From positions 1-64,000 of the forward strand of contig NZ_QOLA01000018.1 in the NCBI RefSeq assembly GCF_003324565.1: a stretch of 64,000 nucleotides of DNA, read 5' to 3'. Positions 33,653 through 42,702 of the stretch are shown piece after piece (positions within the stretch are counted from its first letter, which is position 1; each line of letters starts with the position of its first letter). This DNA comes from Streptomyces sp. SDr-06. Its GTDB lineage: Bacteria > Actinomycetota > Actinomycetes > Streptomycetales > Streptomycetaceae. Made by a program: the position numbers and the translations under genes. Below the pieces are notes generated by a model that saw only the letters and a program-made list of their open reading frames with translations, made no database searches and was not told the origin of the DNA.

Positions 33653-35781
33653 GCACCACCACCGCTGAGCTTCTCAAGGGCGCGGCCGAGCTGTTCCCGG
33701 ACGAGGTCGTGACGTCCGCGAACGTCCGCCACCTGGAACTTCCCTACGGCGCCGGGCGCTTCGCGCTCATCACGCTCGACAACGGCTTCGACCACACCAA
33801 GCCGACCACCTTCGGCCCCGGCTCGCTGGCGAACCTCAACGCCGCCATCGACCAGGTCGAGAAGGAGGCCGCCGAGGGCAGCATCGTCGGCGTCGGCGTC
33901 ACCGGCAAGCCGTTCATCTTCGCGGTCGGCGCCGACCTCAAGGGCGTCGAGATCCTGAAGCGCCACGAGGACGCCCTGGCCATCGGCAAGAGCGGCCACG
34001 AGGTCTTCAAGCGGCTTTCGGGTCTCGCCGTTCCGACCTTCGCGTACTACAACGGCGCGGCCATGGGCGGCGGTGTCGAGGTCGGTCTGCACTGCACCTA
34101 CCGCACCGTCTCCAAGGCGCTGCCCGCGTTCTCGCTGCCCGAGGTCTTCCTCGGCCTGGTCCCGGGCTGGGGCGGCTGCACGCTGCTCCCCAACCTGATC
34201 GGCGCCGAGAAGGCCGTCTCGGTCATCATCGAGAACTCGCTGAACCAGAACCGCCAGCTCAAGGGCAAGCAGGTCTTCGAACTCGGCATCGCCGACGCCC
34301 TCTTCGAGGGTGCCGACTTCCTGGAGCGGTCGCTCGTGTGGACCGCTCAGGTCCTCAAGGGCGACGTCACCGTCGAGCGCCCCGAGGTCGACCGCGGCGA
34401 GGCCTGGGACCAGGCCGTCGCCAAGGGCCGCTTCATCGCCGACTCGAAGGTGCACGGGGCCGCCCCGGCCGCCTACCGCGCCCTCGACATCATCGCGGCG
34501 TCGAAGGACGGCGACCTCCAGGCCGGTTTCGACGCCGAGGACAGCGCGCTCGCCGACCTGATCATGGGTGGCGAACTGCGGTCCGGCATCTACGCGTTCA
34601 ACCTGGTGCAGAAGCGCGCCAAGCGGCCCGCCGGCGCCCCGGACAAGAACCTCGCGCGCCCGGTCACCAAGGTCGGCGTCGTCGGCGCGGGCCTGATGGC
34701 CTCGCAGCTGGCCCTGCTGTTCCTGCGCCGCCTCGAGGTGCCGGTCGTCCTGACCGACATCGACCAGGAGCGCGTCGACAAGGGTGTGGGCTACGTCCAC
34801 GCCGAGATCGACAAGCTGCTCTCGAAGTCCCGGATCAACCAGGACAAGGCCAACCGTCTCAAGGGCCTGGTCTCCGGTGTCCTCGACAAGGCCGAGGGCT
34901 TCTCGGACGCCGACTTCATCATCGAGGCCGTCTTCGAGGAGATCGGCGTCAAGCAGCAGGTGTTCGCGGAGGTCGAGGCGGTCGCTCCGGCGCACGCGAT
35001 CCTCGCCACCAACACCTCCTCGCTGTCGGTCACCGAGATGGCGTCCAAGCTGAAGCACCCCGAGCGGGTCGTCGGCTTCCACTTCTTCAACCCGGTCGCG
35101 ATCCTGCCGCTCCTGGAGATCGTCCGCGGCGAGCAGACCGACGACGTCTCGCTGGCCACGGCGTTCGGCGTGGCGCGCAAGCTGAAGAAGACCGCGGTCC
35201 TGGTGAAGGACGCCCCGGCGTTCGTCGTCAACCGCATCCTGACCCGCTTCATGGGCGAGATCCAGAACGTCATCGACGAGGGCACCCCGGTCGCCGTCGC
35301 CGAGAAGGCCGTCGAGCCGCTCGGTCTGCCGATGTCGCCGCTGGTCCTGCTCGAACTGGTCGGCCCGGCCATCGGCCTGCACGTGTCCGAGACCCTCAAC
35401 CGCGCCTTCCCGGACCGCTTCACGGTCTCGGAGAACCTGGCCGCGGTCGTCAAGGCGGGCAAGCGCGGCTTCTACGTGTACGACTCCGGGAAGCCGGAGC
35501 TGGACCCGGAGGTCGCGGCCCTCCTCAAGCAGGGCGATGTCGTCCTGACCGAGGAGCAGACCCGTGACCGCGTCCTGGACGCGGTGGCGCAGGAGATCGG
35601 TCTGATGCTGGACGAGGGCGTCGTCGCCGAGGCCCAGGACATCGACCTCTGCCTGATCACGGGCGCCGGCTGGCCCTTCCACCTGGGCGGCATCACGCCG
35701 TACCTGGACCGCGAGGGCGTCTCGGAGCGCGTGAACGGGAAGAAGTTCCTGGCGCAGGGCGTCGCGAGCGTTCCCGCGTAG
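33649..35781 (+). CDS. fadB: Multifunctional enoyl-CoA hydratase / 3-hydroxyacyl-CoA dehydrogenase FadB
   Basis: 710-residue beta-oxidation enzyme. The N-terminal crotonase domain (about 30-300) shows the oxyanion GADLKGVE and catalytic-face NGAAMGGGVEVGLHC and FLGLVPGWGG. The NAD domain (about 340-520) has VGVVGAGLMASQLALLFLRR and ATNTSSLSVTEMA, then RVVGFHFFNPV with the catalytic His. The C-terminal helical dehydrogenase domain follows. With FadA it forms the hydration, oxidation and thiolysis steps. Start at 33649 in the GTGA overlap. Confidence 0.94.
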   Translation: MSTTTAELLKGAAELFPDEVVTSANVRHLELPYGAGRFALITLDNGFDHTKPTTFGPGSLANLNAAIDQVEKEAAEGSIVGVGVTGKPFIFAVGADLKGVEILKRHEDALAIGKSGHEVFKRLSGLAVPTFAYYNGAAMGGGVEVGLHCTYRTVSKALPAFSLPEVFLGLVPGWGGCTLLPNLIGAEKAVSVIIENSLNQNRQLKGKQVFELGIADALFEGADFLERSLVWTAQVLKGDVTVERPEVDRGEAWDQAVAKGRFIADSKVHGAAPAAYRALDIIAASKDGDLQAGFDAEDSALADLIMGGELRSGIYAFNLVQKRAKRPAGAPDKNLARPVTKVGVVGAGLMASQLALLFLRRLEVPVVLTDIDQERVDKGVGYVHAEIDKLLSKSRINQDKANRLKGLVSGVLDKAEGFSDADFIIEAVFEEIGVKQQVFAEVEAVAPAHAILATNTSSLSVTEMASKLKHPERVVGFHFFNPVAILPLLEIVRGEQTDDVSLATAFGVARKLKKTAVLVKDAPAFVVNRILTRFMGEIQNVIDEGTPVAVAEKAVEPLGLPMSPLVLLELVGPAIGLHVSETLNRAFPDRFTVSENLAAVVKAGKRGFYVYDSGKPELDPEVAALLKQGDVVLTEEQTRDRVLDAVAQEIGLMLDEGVVAEAQDIDLCLITGAGWPFHLGGITPYLDREGVSERVNGKKFLAQGVASVPA

Positions 35782-35797
35782 CACCGTCCCGAAGCAG

Positions 35798-35823
35798 AGG
35801 CCCCGCACTTCGGTGCGGGGCCT
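35798..35823 (+). terminator. Rho-independent-type terminator of fadAB
   Basis: Eleven-base perfect stem AGGCCCCGCAC/GTGCGGGGCCT with a TTCG tetraloop, 16 bases after the fadB stop. Confidence 0.85.
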
Positions 35824-35983
35824 TCGCCGTGCGCCCGACTTCCGCGCCGGACAAGCCTGTTGACGGTAGGTCAGGGATGTCCGCGCCCCGCGCGGGCGGA
35901 ACGACGCGCCTCAGGGCGCGGGAAGCCCCCGCGCGCGGCCACGCACGATCCGCGGGCGGAAGGGACCGGGACGGGGCATACGG

Positions 35984-36013
35984 AGGCCCGGGCCGCGCCG
36001 CGGTCCCGGGCCT
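35984..36013 (-). terminator. Hairpin terminator of the 36032 gene
   Basis: Nine-base stem AGGCCCGGG (35984-35992) with CCCGGGCCT (36005-36013), just downstream of the minus-strand gene stop. Confidence 0.6.
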
Positions 36014-36031
36014 TCTCCGTCGTGCGGTGCG

Positions 36032-37183
36032 TCAGACCTGCTGCCAGGCCTCCAGGGCGAGGCCCGGCTCGTCCGTGCGCTGGCGGGTGATCCGGAGACC
36101 GCCCTCGGGGGTGAACACGCCGAGCACGATCCTTCCGTCGGCGTCCAGCGCCAGCGCCGGGGCGCCCGCGCAGACCTCGCCGGTCGGGGTCCAGGTGACC
36201 CCGGCGCCCTCCTGCTCGCTGGGGTAGGCCGCTATCGAGGGACGGCCGTCGCGGTCGCGCTGGGCGAGGACGGTGCAGTCGACGCCGTCGATCTCCTTGC
36301 GCAGCAGCGCGACCGGGCCCGAACCCCGGCCGCCGAGCGGTGTGGCGGGGCCGTCGCCGCGCCAGGCGCGCAGCTCGCCGGACTTGGCGTCGCGCAGGAA
36401 GAAGGTGATGCGGCCGCCCTCGCCGGTCACCAGACCGTCGATGGTGCCCGTCTCCGGGTCGGCCGCCAGCTTCTCGATCTCCTCGAACTTGGCGTCGGCT
36501 GCGGCCCGTTCGAAGCGCATGACACCGGTGTTGGACGGGGCGTGGATGACCATCCGGCCGGCCTCGCCCGCCACCACCGATATCGAGCGGTCGGCCCCGT
36601 TTCCGTTGAGGTCGGCCCAGCCCGCCCACTTGCCGGAGGGCTCCTGGCCGCGTGCGGAGACCCCGCCGAAGGCGTTGCGCACCACGATCTGGGCGTTGCC
36701 CGCCGAGTCCACGCCCACCGAGGGGTGGCCCATCTTGAGGCCCTTCTCCCAGTCGCGCCTCGGGTACGGGGAGCCGACGACGGCCCAGTTCTTGACCGGG
36801 CGGCCCGTCTGGTACTGGATGGCGTGGACCAGCTCGACCCAGGTGCCGCCGTCCTCCATGGGGGTGTGCCGCAGCGCCGTCAGGTGCACATAGCCGTCGG
36901 CGCCCTGGGCGATGGAGAGGTGCGACTGGAGGCCCTGGCCCGGCGCGACCAGCTCGGGGCCGCTCCAGGCGCCGCCCGGCCGCGACTCGGTCCAGCGTGC
37001 CACGCCGCCGGGGGCGGGCGCGTACGCGGAGAGCCGGCCGTCCTTGCCGAGCCGGAGCCAGCCGGTGACCGTGGGGCGCCCGTCCTCGGTCGCCACGACC
37101 GGGGTGGCGGGGGTCGGGGCGGTGACGATGCCGCCGGTCCTGGCGGGCTGCCCGTTCGATGCCTGTCGAGACCTCAGTGCCAT
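36032..37183 (-). CDS. Hypothetical beta-propeller-like protein
   Basis: 383-residue protein with repeated blade-like units of short strands and Gly/Asp turns, such as GWLRLGKDGRLSAYAPAPGG, IAQGADGYVHLTAL, GVDSAGNAQIVVRN and ALALDADGRIVLGVFTPEGG. No signal peptide is obvious, nor any catalytic motif. The ATG at 37183 (MALRSRQASNG) has GGTGGTCGTGG upstream. It may be a sialidase- or lectin-type propeller; function is unknown. It is a single gene between fadAB and a glycosyltransferase gene. Confidence 0.65.
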   Translation of the reverse strand: MALRSRQASNGQPARTGGIVTAPTPATPVVATEDGRPTVTGWLRLGKDGRLSAYAPAPGGVARWTESRPGGAWSGPELVAPGQGLQSHLSIAQGADGYVHLTALRHTPMEDGGTWVELVHAIQYQTGRPVKNWAVVGSPYPRRDWEKGLKMGHPSVGVDSAGNAQIVVRNAFGGVSARGQEPSGKWAGWADLNGNGADRSISVVAGEAGRMVIHAPSNTGVMRFERAAADAKFEEIEKLAADPETGTIDGLVTGEGGRITFFLRDAKSGELRAWRGDGPATPLGGRGSGPVALLRKEIDGVDCTVLAQRDRDGRPSIAAYPSEQEGAGVTWTPTGEVCAGAPALALDADGRIVLGVFTPEGGLRITRQRTDEPGLALEAWQQV

Positions 37184-37381
37184 GGTCCACGACCACCTTT
37201 CCCCACCGGATCCGCGCGGCGCGTCCGGGTCCAGCAAACCAGCGACTTTCTGCCGACCATAACACTGGTCAGTACCCCTGATTTCCCCTGGTATTTCCGT
37301 CCCGACGTGCGGCTTTTCGGCACTCGGCGCAAGCGGGGCGGGCGGGGTTCCGGTCGGGCCGTTGGGCCGGTCGGGTGAGGG

Positions 37382-38887
37382 TCAGTCGGTGCGTGCGTAA
37401 AAGACGGCGCCGTCCACCACGGCGGTCCTCTCGTACCGGGAGGCGAGGAAGCGGCGCAGGCTGGGGAGCCGGTCCGCGGCGTAGGGCAGGCCCCGGGAGT
37501 CGTCCACGATCAGCGCCGGGGGGCGGTCGGTGAGCTCGGCGCGGAACACCGGCCAGGTGCCGTCGATCCCGTACTTCTCCCCCACCTGGGGTCCGTCCCG
37601 GCCGCCGCTGTAGTTGGTGAGCAGCCCCGCCGTCAGGTAGCGGCTGGCCGGGGCACGGCGGGCCAGCCAGTACGTCTCGGGGTGTATCCCCCACACCAGG
37701 ACCCGGTCGGCGGGCCCGGTGCGGGCCTGGACCGCGGCGGCGAGGCGCTCGGTGTGGGCGAGGTCCGGGCGCGGGGCGAGGAGGCCCCACAGCACGAAGA
37801 GGGCGCAGGCGCAGGCGGAGGTGAGCAGCGCGCTGGTGAGCCGGTGGGTGGGCAGGATCTGGAGCGCGCCGGTGGCGAGCAGGACCAGGGGCGGGGTGAG
37901 CTGGAGGTAGTAGTGGCCGAAGAAGTGGCAGCCGAGCAGGACGGCGCCCGCCGACGCGATCAGCCAGAGCCACAGGTCGGCGGCGCCGGTCCGCGCGATG
38001 CGCAGCACCCGCACGACCGGCGGCAGCAGTCCGGCGCAGCCCGCGGCCCAGAGGGCGGTGTTGGCCAACCCGCGGAGCAGGACGTGGAGTTCGGAGCCGG
38101 TGAAGGAGGCGTACGCCGCGGAGCCGGTGACCGTCCAGAACAGGAAGCGGGAGGGACCGGTGAGCAGGGCCACCGCGAGGACGGGCAGCGTGACACCGAC
38201 TGCCGTACGCAGCACGGGATTTCGCCGGGGTGCGGGCCGCTGCCAGAGCAGCCACAGGACGGGGACCAGGGCCGCGCCGCCGGTCTGCTTGGTGAGGCAG
38301 GCCCCGGCGACGGCGAGGCCGGCCCGGGTCCACTGGCCCCGGTCCGCGCACCGCACGGCCGCCGCGGTGAAGGGCAGCATGAACACCTCGAAGGTGGCGG
38401 CCTGGGCGTCCTCGGGGTTGAGCCCCACCGAGACGAGCAGATGGAGGACGCCGGCGGCACGGCCCGCGCGGTCGCCCCAGCGGCGGCGGGCGGTGGAGGC
38501 GAGCGCGAGGGCGGTGAGCAGCTGCGCCGCGACGGCGGCGAGGCGGAGCGGGCCGAGCGAACCGTCGCCGCACAGCGCGAACGCGGCCTCGTACAGCCAG
38601 GGCAGCAGCGGCGGTTTGCGGTCGACGACCGTGCCGTAGAGCGTGCCGCCGCCGGCCAGGAGCCGCGCCTGGACGGCGAGATAGCCCTCGTCCGGGTTCC
38701 ACAGCGGGTGCCGGAACGAGGGGACGCGGGTGAGCAGGACGAGGACGGCGAGGACCGGAACCAGCCGCCCCCAGTAGCGGTGCGGGGCGGTCGCGGGCGG
38801 GTCCGAGGGGCGGCGGCGCTGGCCCGGCAGCCCACGCCTGGTCACGGTTCGTAGCGAGGGCGGCGGCTCGGCGAGCATGCGGGCCAC
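37382..38887 (-). CDS. GT-C (ArnT/GT39-like) membrane glycosyltransferase
   Basis: 501-residue polytopic membrane protein with about ten hydrophobic helices. The first periplasmic-side loop has the acidic signature NPDEGYLAVQARLLAGGG followed by VVDRKPPLLPWLYE, typical of lipid-linked-sugar transferases of the ArnT/PMT superfamily. The C-terminal 120 residues are extracytoplasmic (RVLVWGIHPETYWLARR). It probably transfers a sugar from a polyprenyl-phosphate donor to a wall or protein acceptor; neither can be named. Confidence 0.75.
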   Translation of the reverse strand: MARMLAEPPPSLRTVTRRGLPGQRRRPSDPPATAPHRYWGRLVPVLAVLVLLTRVPSFRHPLWNPDEGYLAVQARLLAGGGTLYGTVVDRKPPLLPWLYEAAFALCGDGSLGPLRLAAVAAQLLTALALASTARRRWGDRAGRAAGVLHLLVSVGLNPEDAQAATFEVFMLPFTAAAVRCADRGQWTRAGLAVAGACLTKQTGGAALVPVLWLLWQRPAPRRNPVLRTAVGVTLPVLAVALLTGPSRFLFWTVTGSAAYASFTGSELHVLLRGLANTALWAAGCAGLLPPVVRVLRIARTGAADLWLWLIASAGAVLLGCHFFGHYYLQLTPPLVLLATGALQILPTHRLTSALLTSACACALFVLWGLLAPRPDLAHTERLAAAVQARTGPADRVLVWGIHPETYWLARRAPASRYLTAGLLTNYSGGRDGPQVGEKYGIDGTWPVFRAELTDRPPALIVDDSRGLPYAADRLPSLRRFLASRYERTAVVDGAVFYARTD

Positions 38888-38952
38888 CCTATGCGGCCCC
38901 GTACGCCCGGTTCAGGAGGGACATTCGGGGCCGCGCTGCAATCGGGCCCCGA

Positions 38953-40449
38953 TTACTGGGGGTTGCGACCGGGCTGCCGGGCCTCGACGCGGCTGTGCCG
39001 GCGGCCGTAGCCGAAGTAGATGACGATGCCGATCGCCATCCAGATGCCGAACCGGATCCAGGTCTCGGCGGGCAGGTTGAGCATCAGCCACAGCGAGGCG
39101 GCCACCGCGGCCGCGGGCACCCAGGGCACCAGCGGGGTGCGGAAGGCGCGGGGCAGGTCGGGGCGGGTGTGGCGCAGGATGACGACGCCCACCGCGACGA
39201 CGACGAAGGCGAACAGGGTGCCGATGTTGACCAGTTCGGCGAGTTCGCTGAGGCTCGTGAAGCCCGCGACGATCGCGATGATCACGCCGAGCAGGATGGT
39301 CGGCCGGTGCGGGGTACGGAACCGCGGGTGGACGTGCGAGAAGAACCGGGGCAGCAGCCCGTCCCGGCTCATCGCGAAGAACACCCGGGTCTGGCCGAGC
39401 AGCAGGATCATGCACACCGTGGTCAGGCCCACGGCGGCGCCGAAGCTGATGACACCCGCGAAGAAGGGGTGGCCGGTGGCCTTGAAGGCGTCGGCGAGCG
39501 GTGCGTCGACCGAGAGGTCGGTGTAGTGCTGCATGCCGGTGACGACGATGGAGACGGCCACGTAGAGGATCGTGCAGATGAGGAGGGAGCCGAGGATGCC
39601 GCGCGGCATGTCGCGCTGCGGGTTCCTGGTCTCCTCGGCGGCGGTCGCCACGACGTCGAAGCCGATGAAGGCGAAGAAGACGACCGAGGCCGCGGTGAAG
39701 ATGCCCATCACGCCGAAGTTGGTGGGCGCGTAGCCGGACATCAGCTGGATGAGCGGGGCCTTGAGGTCGCTGCCCGCGGTCTGCGGCTGCGCGGTGGGGA
39801 TGAACGGTGAATAGTTGCCGGACTTGATGAAGAACGCGCCCGCCACGATCACGATGAGCACGACGGTCACCTTGACGGCGACGACCACCGAGGTGACCCG
39901 GGCGGACAGCTTCATGCCGAGGACGAGGATGGCGGTGAGCACCAGGACCAGGGCGGCCGCGAGGATGTCGAAGCCGAACCCGTGGGCGCCGTCGCGGCCG
40001 CTGAGCGCCTCGGGCAGGTGCCAGCCCGCGTTGTCGAGCAGGGAGCGGACGTAGCCGGACCATCCGACGGCCACCACCGCCGTGCCCAGGGCGAATTCGA
40101 GCACCAGGTCCCAGCCGATGGTCCAGGCCGGCAGCTCGCCGAGCGAGGCGTAGGAGAAGGTGTACGCGGACCCGGCCACCGGCACGGTGGAGGCGAACTC
40201 GGCATAGCAGAGCGCGGCCAGCGCGCAGACGACGCCCGCCACCACGAATGCGAGGGAGACCGCGGGTCCCGCGTTCTCCTTGGCGACCTTGCCGGTGAGG
40301 ACGAAGATGCCGGTGCCGATGATGACTCCGACCCCGAAAACGGTGAGGTCGAGCGTGGACAGGGACTTTTTGAGCGCGTGTTCTGGCTCCTCTGTGTCCT
40401 GAATTGACTGCTCGATCGATTTGGTCCGGAACAGACTGCTACTGGCCAC
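38953..40449 (-). CDS. Cationic amino-acid permease (APC superfamily)
   Basis: 498-residue permease with twelve to fourteen membrane helices. The N-terminal FGVGVIIGTGIFVLTG is the APC substrate motif, and FFAFIGFDVVATAAEETRNP is a hallmark of the CAT (cationic amino-acid transporter) branch. The 46-residue hydrophilic N-tail is cytoplasmic. It lies after dxs on the same strand but is separated by a strong terminator, so it is probably transcribed on its own. Confidence 0.88.
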   Translation of the reverse strand: MASSSLFRTKSIEQSIQDTEEPEHALKKSLSTLDLTVFGVGVIIGTGIFVLTGKVAKENAGPAVSLAFVVAGVVCALAALCYAEFASTVPVAGSAYTFSYASLGELPAWTIGWDLVLEFALGTAVVAVGWSGYVRSLLDNAGWHLPEALSGRDGAHGFGFDILAAALVLVLTAILVLGMKLSARVTSVVVAVKVTVVLIVIVAGAFFIKSGNYSPFIPTAQPQTAGSDLKAPLIQLMSGYAPTNFGVMGIFTAASVVFFAFIGFDVVATAAEETRNPQRDMPRGILGSLLICTILYVAVSIVVTGMQHYTDLSVDAPLADAFKATGHPFFAGVISFGAAVGLTTVCMILLLGQTRVFFAMSRDGLLPRFFSHVHPRFRTPHRPTILLGVIIAIVAGFTSLSELAELVNIGTLFAFVVVAVGVVILRHTRPDLPRAFRTPLVPWVPAAAVAASLWLMLNLPAETWIRFGIWMAIGIVIYFGYGRRHSRVEARQPGRNPQ

Positions 40450-40534
40450 CCGTGCACCTCCGCTAGCTCAACGTCCTCGCCATGATCGGGAGGACTGGCG
40501 CTACGGGTACCGGGCCGAGCCCGTTATTCACGCG

Positions 40535-40581
40535 AACGGGCCGGACCGATCACCCGTACAGGGAGATCGGTCCGGCCCGTT
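40535..40581 (-). terminator. Strong hairpin terminator after dxs
   Basis: Seventeen-base perfect inverted repeat (40535-40551 with 40565-40581) and a 13-base loop, 19 bases downstream of the dxs stop. Confidence 0.85.
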
Positions 40582-40599
40582 GACCCGGCGGTCACATGA

Positions 40600-42525
40600 T
40601 CAGTCGCGGGCGGGCTCCACGGCGGCCCGGCTCTCCTCGAACCGGCCGTCCAGCTTGGAGACCAGGCCCGTGACCTGACGGGCGATGTCCGGCGCGGTCA
40701 GACCGATCTCCGCCATGACCTCGCCGCGCGAGGCGTGGTCGAGGAAGCGCGGCGGGATGCCGAAGTCGCGCAGCGGCACGTCGACGCCCGCGTCGCGCAG
40801 CGCCTGGCTGACGGCCGAACCGACGCCGCCCACACGGCTGTTGTCCTCCACCGTGACGACGACGCGGTGCTTCTCGGCGAGCGGCGCCATGGCCTCGTCG
40901 ACCGGCTTGACCCAGCGCGGGTCGACCACGGTCGTCGAGATGCCCTGGGCGTCGAGGAGGTCGGCGATCTCCAGGCACATCGGCGCCAGTGCGCCGACGG
41001 AGACCAGGAGCACGTCCGGGCGCACGGCGTCGGAGGACGGCTGCCGCAGCACGTCCATGCCGCCCACCTTGCCGACGGCCTTGACGGCGGGGCCGACCGC
41101 TCCCTTGGAGAAGCGCACGACGGTGGGGGCGTCGTCGACCTCGACGGCCTCGCGCAGCTGGGCGCGCACCTGGTCGGCGTCGCGCGGGGCCGCGATCCTG
41201 AGGTCGGGCACGACCTGGAGGATCGACATGTCCCACATGCCGTTGTGCGAGGCCCCGTCGGTGCCGGTGACACCGGCCCGGTCGAGCACGAAGGTCACCC
41301 CGCACTTGTGCAGGGCCACATCCATGAGGACCTGGTCGAAGGCGCGGTTGAGGAACGTGGCGTACACCGCGAACACCGGGTGCAGACCGCCGGTGGCCAG
41401 ACCCGCGGCCGAGACCGCGGCGTGCTGCTCGGCGATGCCCACGTCGTAGACGCGCTCGGGGAAGGCCTTGGCGAACTTGTCGAGGCCGACCGGCTGGAGC
41501 ATGGCCGCGGTGATGGCGACGATGTCCTCGCGCTCCTTGCCGAGCCGGACCATCTCCTCGCCGAACACCGAGGTCCAGTCGAGGCCGGAGGTCGAGACCG
41601 GGAGGCCGGTGTCGGGGTGGATCTTGCCGACGGCGTGGAAGCGGTCGGCCTCGTCCGCGAGCGCCGGCTGGTAGCCGCGGCCCTTCTCGGTGAGGCAGTG
41701 CACGATGACCGGGCCGCCGAAGCGCTTGGCCCGCTGCAGGGCCGACTCCAGGGCGTCGATGTCGTGGCCGTCGATGGGGCCGACGTACTTCAGGCCGAGG
41801 TCCTCGAACATGCCCTGCGGGGCGATGAAGTCCTTCAGGCCCTTCTTGGCGCCGTGCAGGGTCTCGTACAGCGGCTTCCCGACGACCGGGGTGCGTTCCA
41901 GGAGGTCCTTGCCCTTGGCCAGGAAGCGCTCGTAGCCGTCGGTGGTGCGCAGGGTGGCCAGGTGGTTGGCGAGGCCGCCGATGGTCGGCGCGTAGGAGCG
42001 CTCGTTGTCGTTCACCACGATCACGAGCGGGCGGTCCTTGGCGGCGGCGATGTTGTTCAGCGCCTCCCAGGCCATGCCGCCGGTCAGCGCGCCGTCGCCG
42101 ATGACGGCCACCACGTGGTCGTCCTTCTTCAGCACCTCGTTCGCCTTGGCGAGGCCGTCGGCCCAGCCGAGGACCGTGGAGGCGTGGCTGTTCTCGATGA
42201 AGTCGTGCTCCGACTCACCGCGCGCCGGGTAGCCGGACAGGCCGCCCTTCATCTTCAGGCGGGAGAAGTCCTGGCGCCCCGTGAGGAGCTTGTGGACGTA
42301 GCTCTGGTGTCCGGTGTCCCAGAGGACCTTGTCCTTCGGGGATTCGAAAACGCGGTGCAGTGCGATGGTCAGTTCCACCACACCGAGGTTCGGACCGAGG
42401 TGTCCGCCGGTCTTGGAGACCGCGTCCACCAGGAAGGCCCGGATCTCTGCCGCCAGCTGGTCGAGCTGCTCCGGGTTGAGCCGGTCAAGATCGCGCGGTC
42501 CCCTGATACGGGTAAGCAGCGGCAC
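40600..42525 (-). CDS. dxs: 1-deoxy-D-xylulose-5-phosphate synthase
   Basis: 641-residue thiamine diphosphate enzyme joining pyruvate and glyceraldehyde-3-phosphate, the first step of the MEP isoprenoid pathway. Motifs: GGHLGPNLGVVELT, the TPP site IGDGALTGGMAWEALN ending in VNDNE, the transketolase-type Glu in GIAEQHAAVSAAG, and DRAGVTGTDGASHNG. AAGGAGGCACGG stands directly before the GTG at 42525, favouring it over an ATG 11 codons upstream. It lies downstream of xylFGH on the same strand. Streptomyces often has a second dxs elsewhere. Confidence 0.95.
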   Translation of the reverse strand: MPLLTRIRGPRDLDRLNPEQLDQLAAEIRAFLVDAVSKTGGHLGPNLGVVELTIALHRVFESPKDKVLWDTGHQSYVHKLLTGRQDFSRLKMKGGLSGYPARGESEHDFIENSHASTVLGWADGLAKANEVLKKDDHVVAVIGDGALTGGMAWEALNNIAAAKDRPLVIVVNDNERSYAPTIGGLANHLATLRTTDGYERFLAKGKDLLERTPVVGKPLYETLHGAKKGLKDFIAPQGMFEDLGLKYVGPIDGHDIDALESALQRAKRFGGPVIVHCLTEKGRGYQPALADEADRFHAVGKIHPDTGLPVSTSGLDWTSVFGEEMVRLGKEREDIVAITAAMLQPVGLDKFAKAFPERVYDVGIAEQHAAVSAAGLATGGLHPVFAVYATFLNRAFDQVLMDVALHKCGVTFVLDRAGVTGTDGASHNGMWDMSILQVVPDLRIAAPRDADQVRAQLREAVEVDDAPTVVRFSKGAVGPAVKAVGKVGGMDVLRQPSSDAVRPDVLLVSVGALAPMCLEIADLLDAQGISTTVVDPRWVKPVDEAMAPLAEKHRVVVTVEDNSRVGGVGSAVSQALRDAGVDVPLRDFGIPPRFLDHASRGEVMAEIGLTAPDIARQVTGLVSKLDGRFEESRAAVEPARD

Positions 42526-42656
42526 CCGTGCCTCCTTGCATCCGTGCTGGTCGAGCATGCCGATCCGTTGAGTCTAATGTTCCGCCCGCGCCCGCGGTCG
42601 CGGGGCGGTGCGTTCCGCGTCACCCGTGTGGCTGACAAGCGCGGCCGCGCACAGAG

Positions 42657-42685
42657 GTGCCCGGCGCCTCAGGGGCACCGGGCAC
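42657..42685 (-). terminator. Hairpin between xylH and dxs
   Basis: Stem GTGCCCGG (42657-42664) with CCGGGCAC (42678-42685), 17 bases after the xylH stop. Confidence 0.5.
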
Positions 42686-42702
42686 GTCGGCTGTCGCGCA
42701 GG

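Noticed and set aside
33559..35808. Open frame of 749 codons opposite fadB
   Set aside because: Same reason: fully covered by an unambiguous FadB gene.
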